From Acanthococcus lagerstroemiae (lineage: Eukaryota > Arthropoda > Insecta > Hemiptera > Eriococcidae), in contig CM063107.1 in assembly GCA_031841125.1 (NCBI GenBank), forward strand, positions 44,405,497 through 44,469,496: a stretch of 64,000 bases of DNA, read 5' to 3'. The stretch's first letter is position 1. Each line of letters opens with the position of its first letter. The notes beneath the pieces were generated by a model, which ran no database searches, was not told the origin of the DNA, and saw nothing but the letters and a program-made list of their open reading frames with translations. A program made the position numbers and the translations under genes. Positions 25,962 to 35,056 of the stretch are shown piece after piece.

Positions 25962-26095
25962 GTATGGATGGGAATTGTGTGGTGGGACGTATGGCGATGC
26001 ACGCATACCAAAGTAGCCCTTAAGACACCGAACCCCAGCACCGGAAACTACCCTTTCGGGCATCGCATGAGTGCCTAGGGGGTATGGATGGGAAT
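25962..26095 (+). mobile_element. SINE-like short retroposon, 106 bp, with 14-bp target duplications
   Basis: The element body is 25976-26081. It is flanked by identical copies of GTATGGATGGGAAT at 25962-25975 and 26082-26095. The body contains GGTGGGACGTATGGCGATGC, ACGCATACCAAAGTAGCCC, GACACCGAACCCCAGCACCG and TACCCTTTCGGGCATCGCAT, ending in AGGG. It aligns over its full length with the minus-strand copy at 46301-46407. Long identical flanking duplications indicate target-primed reverse transcription. There is no poly-A tail. No tRNA B box or other polymerase III promoter is convincing, so the source RNA is unknown. Confidence 0.75.
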
Positions 26096-27026
26096 GGGGG
26101 TGGGGTTATGATAAATCGAAATAAAATTTCTAGTACTTCATTGGTGCTCCATTACTCTGGTATTTTCTTTTAATTGGCACAATCGTATTTTCAAAGAAAC
26201 TATACATGCAGAGACATGCCAAGGACGCCGAGGTTATTTTGCCATCGAGAAGAGCGTCGAACTCATTTAACTACAAGGTATCTATTTCGCTCAGGAGAAT
26301 TTCGAATCTTAACGAACAAAAAAGAAGGGAGAAAAGGCTTCGTATCGCTAAATGTCCCTGGATTTTACTGTTTTCCTCTTTCGTGGGGTATATATAGGAA
26401 CTAATACTGTGGCCACCCTCAGGGGATAAGGGTGTAGCACGTGTAACACCTGTGAGTAAGAAAAAGAGGAGAGGACGGCAATACAGAAACCTGGTGAATG
26501 GTCTTGTTTTTTTCTTGTTCTTTTCTTTAGAAAATCATATCGTGATTGTTAACAAGGGATGGGAGTTAGAAGCCGAGAAATACAAGCGATATTTTAAAAC
26601 AATCGGAAAACCTTATTCTGCAGGGATGCCCTGTACATTTCTTAACGTAAGCAACTGAGTGGATAAAAGGGAACCAGGCAGAATCTCGAAATGATGTCTT
26701 GAAGGATCAAAAAATCCGTCCTCGCGTTACTGAAGCCGCGTATACTATTAGATGGAGATGTTTGATCCATCCGCGATGTAAACCCTAGAATAACAATTCC
26801 ATTCTTCAGATTGGCAAAATCGGCGTGAAAAGTGAATAAAATATCAATATAAAGATTTCTTTAGGTCTTGGATTTCAAATATTGCAAGAAATTTTTAATT
26901 AAGTCCTGATTTTAGCCACGATTTACTTTTAAAAGAAGGCGAAACCGACTCGACGTAAAAAATCAAAGTTCTTGGTTTCGGGGGCCTGAAATAAAAAAAT
27001 TGCAATAGAAAATTGTAATTTTTTTG
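26096..27026. other. No gene seen
   Basis: Frames at 26174-26404 and 26452-26658 have basic, low-complexity composition and no known motif. No element ends were found. Confidence 0.4.
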
Positions 27027-27132
27027 TATATTTAGGGTGTGCCAATTCACAGTTTCTTCCTTCTGTGGTCCAGAGCGCTTTCAGCTGCTAAGCCATCTTG
27101 AAGAAATTGTGAATTGGCTCGCCCTAAATATA
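27027..27132. mobile_element. 106-bp inverted-repeat element related to Penelope-like termini
   Basis: The ends are TATATTTAGGGTGTGCCAAT and, inward from the right, TATATTTAGGGCGAGCCAAT. The ~34-bp arms have only a few mismatches. The left two-thirds match the terminal repeat of the element at 58121-58978 through GGGTGTGCCAATTCAC, TTTCTTC, TCCAGAGCGCTTTC and GCTG. It is either a solo remnant or a tiny non-autonomous derivative of that family. The CTGATGA box that makes the 58-kb copy ribozyme-like is not preserved here, but the GAAAGCGCTCTGGA block is. Confidence 0.7.
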
Positions 27133-30100
27133 GAATTTACCAAGTTCACTTACACTCCAACATGGACACAAAGTAAGTATTTCTTTGTATGTACTAAAAA
27201 ATTTGTTCCTAAAATCCGAAGTTATTTTTATTCACGTTGTTGGGAAGCCAAAGCTCATTGGAAAATAGTCGAGAAAGATTGGATTTCCTCCCCTAATGGG
27301 CGAAATTGACGTGTACTTGAAAAAGCGGCCATTAAATGTAAATTTGGGTTTCCAGTCACTGATTTCAATAATTGAATTAAATTTTTGATGTGAACCTTAA
27401 TTTGGATCCCTGAAGTCCAAAACTGACGTCACAATTTTCTCATGTTAAATTGAGAAAGTCCTCATTACGCACACCGTTAGAAAGTTGCAAGAGGAGTACG
27501 ATTTCATAATGAAAAATTGAAATTGATTCTTTTTCACCTCACAGTACTCGAAGGACTACCTGAAATGGATAAAATTGATTGGACCACGAAATCGAGGAAA
27601 TAACCTAGGGATGTTGGTTTTGAATTTCGAACTTGGATTGGAATTTCTGAATCCAAATTTTATTACGAAAAATTGTGTGTTTCAGTTGTGTATCATGCTA
27701 TTTTGTTAATTTTTTGAGAAGAATAAATTATTGAGTTTGAAATTTTGACTTCAGATGTTGTCTTCGTACAAACTGTGTGGATTGAAATCTACAGGAATAA
27801 AACAAAAAATACTGATTTAAGAAAGCTTTCTCCCTAGGAGCACTTGTTTGAATTACAAAAGACCAGAATAATCGAAATTTAAAATTTAAGAAGTGTATGA
27901 ATGCTGCTCTGTCTCCGTCTGAAACGTTGAAGTCGAAGAAAATGCTATGCTTCTCATAGTAAACTTTGAATTTTGGAGCTCGAATCGGAGTCGGATCAGA
28001 CATTCGATGTAATAATCAAAATAATAAGTCACTAAAGTCACCCTGTTCTGATAGTTTTTTAGTATTTTTGATCAGTCTTGATTTGTCTATTTCAGGTTGT
28101 ACTCTGTGACTCTCTTATTTGCGATCCTGGATGAGAAATCTCGCTTTTCCCTAGTGAGTGTGTAATTCCACTTCCTGTAGGCTTCATAACGACTTACATA
28201 AAGATGAATCACCTCAAAAATTCTGAAACCCTAAGTGGACAAGTTTTGATCTAACCTTCCTGTCCGAAGCCCAAAATTTAAAGAAAAAAAGAGGTAAAAA
28301 TGTTAAAATAAAAAATGAAACAGATCACCGAAACAAGGGCTTTTGAATCACTTATTTCGAGTATCCCATTACATTTTGGATCTAGCCACATCTTAACCAG
28401 ATTTGAAGAAACGGACGTAATTTATTTGGGCTTGAAAAATTGAACCACAAGTTTGATTTATTCTTTCAGTTTTCTTAATCATCCGATTACCAAAATTCAA
28501 ACTAGAGGAGAAACTGCAACATTGTCTGAGGACCGTTTGAGAGGGAGAGATACATTCAAGCTTCGAAATAATTTTGAAGGGGAAACAACCCATTTTCAAT
28601 AGTTTACTTCAGTTTTTACATGGGTCTGTTCTGATCGATCTGTGAACTTCAAATGTCGGCTTAGAATTCATACAAGCTCTAAAATGAACTTCTCCTTTCA
28701 GCAATCCGCACGAAAAGTGGCATCTGACCCAAAAAATGTGAAGTTCAGTCAACGATCTGAGAGCCATTATAAAATTTTTATCCCCCCCCCCCCAAAAAAA
28801 AAAAAAAAAAAGAAAAGAAGAAGTAAAAAGTTCATTCGAATTCTAGAAAACCATGTGTTACCTCTAAAAATTCGTCATTCAACGATTTGAATTTCTTCTT
28901 CTTCGCAAATCATTTGGAAATTTGTAATGATGAAAATGAATAAGTGAGTCGGTGACCTTTAACATTTTCAAATTTGAGTTTTATAGCAACAGTCAGGTTG
29001 AAATTACAATAACCCGACAGTTAGAACTCAGTAAATGTAAAAACTCTCTAGTTGAATCGTCCGTTCGATTTGTGTAATCAGCCTTTGTCCATTTCGATTT
29101 ATGAAATCTTAAACTCGGATCAGATCTGGAATTTCGCGCATGTTGAAATCCAACGATCATCAAGGTTCTTGATTTCGATTGTTTGTCCATTTCTGGATTT
29201 CATTTTGGATCCCGGGGTCCCGCAAGTGTCGATATCAGAAACATGACGAGCTGATCCGAAGTCATTCGTTACTTCAAGGACTCATTTTTTTTGTCTCTGA
29301 TGTTCGATATTTCGCGAGTCACGTAAATTTTGCTCATTTTTCAAATTATGAAGTACAAATCTGGGCTGAATATTAAACCCAGTAGCATTTTAAAAATGAG
29401 CGACAAGAGAGTGCCTATTTCGATACTTTACTCAATTTTCTAAGAAATGTTAATTTTCGCCACCACGAGTCAAATTTTAAATTTTAGAATTCTCCCGGAA
29501 TTGGGGTGAGGTATTGAAATTTTAACAGTGTTTCGGCTGTGAGAAACGAAGTTTCCTGGGCTGTTTTCCGGAACACGTCCAACCCTGTCACAGGTTTACA
29601 GTATTTTACTTTTAGATATCCCAAATAGATGTACTTAGGCGAAGCTTCATGAACCCATTACTTTCATGAGAATTTCGTTGTTAATGATGTGATTCGGTAA
29701 TCAAATACGAAGCAAAATGTATTGACGCAACTATACCGTACAAGTGAAAAATTGACAAATTTTTTTCGACTGCTGTCATCAATCGGATAATGTTATCACT
29801 TTTGCTTGGTCTCGATGTGATCATATTACTCGATTTCTGCTGTACATATTGTATATAATTTCCACGGAACATGCCGTCATGTGGAATGGACATGGGCAAT
29901 ATTGTATACTGAAATTTCAGCTCAATTTATCCGAAACTGCAGTCAAGTGTCCCTTTGCCTTGCACTCGCCTTAATTATGCTGCTAACTGAAGAATTTTCG
30001 GGAGAAAATAAGCAGTTTGTCACTCGCCGGTTTGAAGGAAAATTGACGTTCAGCGTGTTTGCCATAACATATCATTTCGTGTGAGCGAGCTCTAATTGTG

Positions 30101-31531
30101 ACAGTTGTTTTTGCTGAAACGGGGAGGGAGGGAGCAAAATGCTATTATTGCTCCTGTGGCTTCACGAGGGGGCAGTTGTCCCCTCTGTTCCCAGCCCCGG
30201 CGCTACTGCATTGGTGCTTTTCGGGAACCTTTTCGATCGTGCCTAAGGTTTCTTGTTCGTCCTCTTGTTTTCTTGCTGAACAATGGGTACCTACGATTGC
30301 GTGATGCCTCGACGGGGCTTGCTGTCCGGCACGAAGGAAATTTGAAAATTTGATTCTGATTTTCGTTTGTTCTTTATACGGAGAGTAAACGTATATCTAA
30401 AGCGGAGACTTACTGTGTAATTTAGTTTCAACGTGATCGTGATAATTACATAGTAAATACTGGTAACATGGGCAAAGACTGATAGAGATCAGCACGTGGA
30501 AAATCAAAACCAAAACCAAAACTCGCGAACACAACACAGGTGTAGAAATGAAAAACTAGAATGAAAATTCGGTAAATAAATAATGGATGAAAATTATAGC
30601 AAAACGACGATAAGGTAAATTCTGAATTGCGAAAAACAAGAAAGAAAAAAATTAATGAAAAATGGTCGTTATGTATTTATATTTACGAGAAAACGAACGT
30701 GACGAGAGTGGCCGAAATATACACGATGGGAAAGTACGCGTGTTGTAAGCGCGGTCATTTGCCAACTGAAGAAGACGTGTTTGCCCCGCGATTGTCAGGG
30801 GCACGACGACGGTGGCGTAAGGTGTTTCGTCGGCGCGTGATTTCGCACTTGGGAGGAAATCCTCCCATTTTACTCCACCTTTTCTTTCTCTCATTTAGGT
30901 ACATATATACGGGCGTTGGTGTGCGTGTGTTGACTGTACGTGTGTTTCTAGTTTATAATACTTTCATATACATGTATAGGTGCATGAATATGCGGCACGA
31001 TGCCGTCGAATCGCGTCGCGCCGCCACCGTCGAACTTCGGATGCAGCGAAAAGCTTCGATAATTTCGGGTATTACGTTTTTTAGCCGGAATTATGTATTT
31101 TCCTAACGTTTTACTGTGTGTTTGTTTTACAAATTATCCTCTTTAACTTTTAGTATTCTAATTCTACACCCTCGTCTTCTTCGGTGCCGGTGTGTGTAGC
31201 TCTGTCTACGGTGTAACTGTAATGTCGTGTGTAGCTGTGTACGTTTTTCCAAATGCACGCGATTACGTGTTATTCCGTCCGGTGTATTGTTTCGAAAAGT
31301 TTATTAAATTTGAATCCGCTTTGCACGTTGGGTAACACCGGGCGTCTTGTGATCGGAAACTATCCCGATCAGAAACGGTCTCTTCTTGGGTTTCTTGTTT
31401 ATTTGGTTTTTTGTTTTTAATTACTGTTTTGCATTTGCTCTGGTATTTGTACTCGTAGAGTTCTCTGTAGTCGCTCTCGAATATTGCCATTTAAATTCAG
31501 AAAAAACTCGGAGTGGAAGATATGGGGTATA
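27133..31531. other. No confirmed gene; degenerate repeats and a CpG-richer block
   Basis: From about 27300 to 29450 the sequence is rich in recurring AAATTTTGAATTTC and GATCTGA-like words without a clear period. A C-run joined to an A-run lies at 28784-28811. From about 30720 to 31060 CpG is locally frequent and a 159-codon plus frame (30627-31106) is open. Its product is basic and low-complexity at the start (RKTRKKKINEK) with no recognised domain, so I do not call it a gene. No splice-supported structure was found. Confidence 0.4.
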
Positions 31532-31873
31532 CAGGGTGTCTCAATGTACGTGAACTCCTACCCCTTTCCGCGAAAGTAGGTAACTTATCCTGGAAACGTG
31601 TAGATATGTTTGCCTGCTCTTATATTTGAAGGGAAGAAGATACAGACATGTAGGGAAGTCATGTACTATAGCTATAATGGAAAATATTTTCTTAAGCAGT
31701 GCGAATAGATCTTCTACCATATAGGTGCACATGGTCGAAGGAATAAGCGATAAAATATGACCAGGTTCGCTAGTGTCGATTCCTGAAAAGTTGATCAAGG
31801 TTGATGTTCCCATAAGAATATGTGTAAAATTTGTAAACTTTAGAGCTTTCGTAATTGCTGAAAGAGTCATAAT

Positions 31874-33515
31874 CAGTGGTCCGCTGAAAGGGTATACGCT
31901 GTATACGCCGTATCTCAATCAGGGGAAAAAAAAATAAGTCTTTTCGCTATCGAAAAATAGAATCCCAGGATGTGGAGTGCATTGTTAGGACAATATGGGG
32001 ATGTTTTAGGAAGACTGGCCTAAGTGAAGAATTTAGTAAGAAAAATGTGGTCGTCTTGGCTACTGATGGAGCGGCTGTTATGGTCGGAAATAAAGGTGGC
32101 GTTTGGGCCAAAATTAAAGAAAAAGTTCCGAATATATTCACATTTCACTGCTTGTTTTATAGACTGGAACTGTCAGTAAATGATGTCGTAAAGAGGTTAC
32201 AGTACGAACCGCTTCATTTGCTTCATGGACAAATTGTATTCTTCATATTCCATGTCACCAGAGAACGCACACGCATTACAAGAAATATCCTCTGAACTTC
32301 ATTTACAATTTCTAAAAATTGGACGAGTGCTGGGGGTGCGCTGGGTTTTTAGTAGTTTTCATACTGTGAAAGCTGTGTGGACATCGTATGAAGCGCTGCC
32401 TGAACATTTTTTGAGGAATGCTGATCTTAGTAATAAAAAAAAAAAAAATGAAATCGGAAGAGCGTGCTGTTTTCCTGAGTTTGAAAAAGAAACTTGAATA
32501 TTCTGAATTTCTACAGGATTTAGCATTCATGTACGATATATTGGACGAATTATCTAACCTGATTCAAATTTTATAACAACCTGGAACTACTATTTCTAAA
32601 GCTAATCAAGAAATTCAAAGAACCGTATGAATTTTGATATCATTCAAGGAAAGAAATGGAGAAAAAACTATTGAAGTTTTTGATGTCATTGAAAATAAAG
32701 ACAAATTTCGCAAAATTTCACTGAAAAACTCTGAAAAACAGAATATAAACCAGAAGCAATTTCTACAGTCCTTAGTTGATAGAATGTCGCAGTGTTTCGC
32801 GGATACTGTAGATACTATAATAGCAGATCTTGGCATCGTTCAGGAAATATTATTAAATGAGGCACCAACGAATACGAGCCAAGGCGAAAACGAAGTAAGA
32901 AACATGGCGCGAAGATTTCATTTGTGCGAGTCTGAGTCTATTGTTGGCTTTAGATTGAAAAACACAAAATCAAAATTCATTAGACTGACTCGTGCATTTA
33001 CCTGCTCAACAGCAGAATGTGAGCAGGGATTCAGTACGATGAATCGTATAATGACTGATTTATGGACCAAACTAACTATCCCTCGCACTTGAAATTTATT
33101 ATTCCTGTCATTGAATGACCCAACAGTCGAGAACTTCAATCCTGAGCCATAAGCAATGGTTGAAGACTCATCGAAGTGCCGATGACCAGAGAGGGGGTGG
33201 AGTTACGAAGAAAGAAAATGAAAATGAGCCCGCTAAAAATTATTATTTTTTAAATTTATTCAAATAAGTTGATAATTTTTACTACTAGTATTTACTAACA
33301 AATGAAAAACATGCTTCGATGCCTACTTAGTCTACGATTTTTTCGAATTTTTAAACAGTAGTATTTTGATTAATAAATTTGGCTTCCTAAACCTGATAAA
33401 ATGATACCCATATTGCTTCTGAGGATGGGAGCTCAAAAATAATTTTTTTGGGGGGTGGAACTTGAGCCTCCATTTTGAGCGTATACTCTCAAACATTTCC
33501 TTCAGCGGACCACTG
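31874..33515 (+). pseudogene. Decayed hAT-superfamily transposon with degraded transposase gene
   Basis: The ends are inverted repeats of 15 bp, CAGTGGTCCGCTGAA at 31874 and its complement ending at 33515. Between them lie transposase pieces in order: ATDGAAVMVGNKGGVWAKI with HCLFYRLELSVNDVVK (from 31972), then LGVRWVFSSFHTVKAVW (from 32225), a middle region (32634 onward), and ECEQGFSTMNRIM near 33015-33060. These match the DxxxxMxGxxxG, HC..HRLEL, RW.SS and C-terminal ECE.GFS dimerisation motifs of hAT transposases related to the KIAA1586/ZMYM-like group. The N-terminal zinc finger is missing, there are frameshifts, and an A-run sits at 32436. The element cannot encode active transposase. 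Target duplication is blurred because both flanks are TCATAAT-like. Confidence 0.85.
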
Positions 33516-34445
33516 ATTCATAATCATAATCACCTTTATTGGGAATTATTATTGATACATATTTACATCTGAATTTCCAATTTGGAACCCGGATCAGGGC
33601 TCACGCAATTATTCCCGGCCCATGAAGAGCAAAGGCTTCTTGCAACCGATCCCATTCTTTCTTGTTTTTTGAAATTTTTCGATAATTTTGTGTTTTTCAT
33701 AATTTGTTAATGTCGTGCTTCCACCTTAGTTTTTGGCGCCCCTTTTTCCTCTTGTAGTTTAGAGGTTGCCAAAAGGTGGCTCTGTAGGTCCATCGGCCAT
33801 CCGTGAGGCGGGAGACGTGACCTGCCCACTTCCATTTCGTGCGACGGATGTGCCTTATTACGTCAACGTTATGTCTCAGTTTGCTCCTTATCGTTTCTAT
33901 CTTAATATGATCTTTTTTCGTAATACCTAGTATCTGGAGCGTTCCAAGGAGTTTTGGGTAGTCCTTATTCTATTAAGGACTTTTTCACTTAGGGTCCAGG
34001 TTTGGCATCCATGTGTTGACGTTGGGACTACACATGCGTTAAAAATTTGACTTTTGTGTGTGAGATTGAAAGGGTTTTTGAAGATTTCTTTTAGTGACCA
34101 GTATTTGGCGGAAGCTTTAATGATTCTTGTATTAATTTATTTTTCCATGTGTTTTGTGAAAGCTATTTTTTGGCCAATATAAGTCCCTTCGCTTGCTGTG
34201 CCTAAAATTTTTCCATGTGTTTCTATTGGTTTTAGTTTTTTGCCTTGATAGTCATATTGTTTTCTGAGCGTTGATATGAAGTCCTGCTTTTGCACTGTAT
34301 TCGCTCCATTCGTTTATCATTTCTGCTAGTTCTATTTCTGATTCAGGAAATAGGGTGATATCGTCGGCGAATCTTAATTTGTGATTCTTGTACCATTCAT
34401 GTTGTATCGTGAGGAATTCTCGAGCGTACCGTAAGGTGTTCGATT
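33516..34445 (-). pseudogene. LINE (RTE-like) reverse transcriptase C-terminal fragment with TTATGA tail
   Basis: On the minus strand, from about 34440 the translation reads NMNGTRI, then after a frame change LRFADDITLFPESEIELAEM and SAKAGLHINAQKT, the RT catalytic box and following helix. Downstream come KLRHNVDVIRHIRRTKWKWA and GHVSRLTDGRWTYRATFWQP, and then KEWDRLQEAF before the stop. This is the usual RTE C-terminal order. The 3' end is a TTATGA-type microsatellite (minus strand, near 33516-33530). Several stops and frameshifts are present. The hAT copy at 31874-33515 sits exactly against this tail, so it probably inserted into or beside it after the LINE arrived. Confidence 0.85.
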
Positions 34446-34703
34446 TGATCGTGAGGTCTTCGGTGTGGCCGTGAGATGAAACATGCGTTGAAGCCGGGGT
34501 GGCTTATAAGGTGGAAATCCCATCCTCCCCATGTGGACCGAGACCGCGTGGGCAGCAGCTACAATCAGCTGGGGCGACATCAGTCTCATCTCAGTAGTCC
34601 GTTCGCAAAATAAGGATGAGTTGCTTGCGAGAAAATTGATTGATTCGTACCACGCGAAAATTACGTTAATTTAGGATTTTTCAGCAACACTATGATTTAC
34701 GTT
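34446..34703. other. No gene seen between LINE and MITE
   Basis: Short unassigned stretch. The frame at 34374-34589 (-) overlaps the LINE in another frame and is chance. Confidence 0.4.
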
Positions 34704-35056
34704 ATTTAGACCAGGAGTCTCCAAATCTACGGCCCGCGAACGGATTTTAAGTGGCCCGCGGGAAATTTGTTTGGTAATAAAATATTTGGCATTTTGAAAA
34801 TGTATGATTCCTAGTTTAGAATTTTCAACGTCAACTACAGGTGAAATACTCGTCTACTTTTCGCCCTTTCTATTTTCTAACTCCCTTTATTTAGCGTCAA
34901 ATCCAAATCAGCTACTGACAGGCAGCGGTGATTTTTTTTTCAGTCAGCAACATTTCATACCCTCAACGCCCCTCGGAATATTGCTGGCCCGCCAGGCCTT
35001 CTACAGTTCTCAGTATGGCCCTCGGGCAAAAACGGTTGGAGATCCCTGATTTAGAC
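34704..35056. mobile_element. hAT-type MITE, 337 bp, with perfect 8-bp target duplications
   Basis: The element body is 34712-35048. The octamer ATTTAGAC lies immediately on each side (34704-34711 and 35049-35056). The left end is CAGGAGTCTCCAAATCTACG with GCCCGCG; the right end read inward is CAGGGATCTCCAACCG and then GCCCGAGGGCC. This CAGGGGTCTCCAA...GGCCCGC terminus is a known hAT MITE signature in animals. There is no transposase inside. The exact duplication implies a fairly recent insertion. Confidence 0.9.

Noticed and set aside
29537..29586. Possible hAT ends CAGTGTTTCGG and GTCCAACCCTG
   Set aside because: The pair is only ~60 bp apart, the repeats match poorly and the flanks share no duplication.
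30627..31106. 159-codon open frame on the plus strand in a CpG-richer block
   Set aside because: The product has a low-complexity basic start and no recognisable domain, and an opposing frame overlaps it. Not enough to call a gene.
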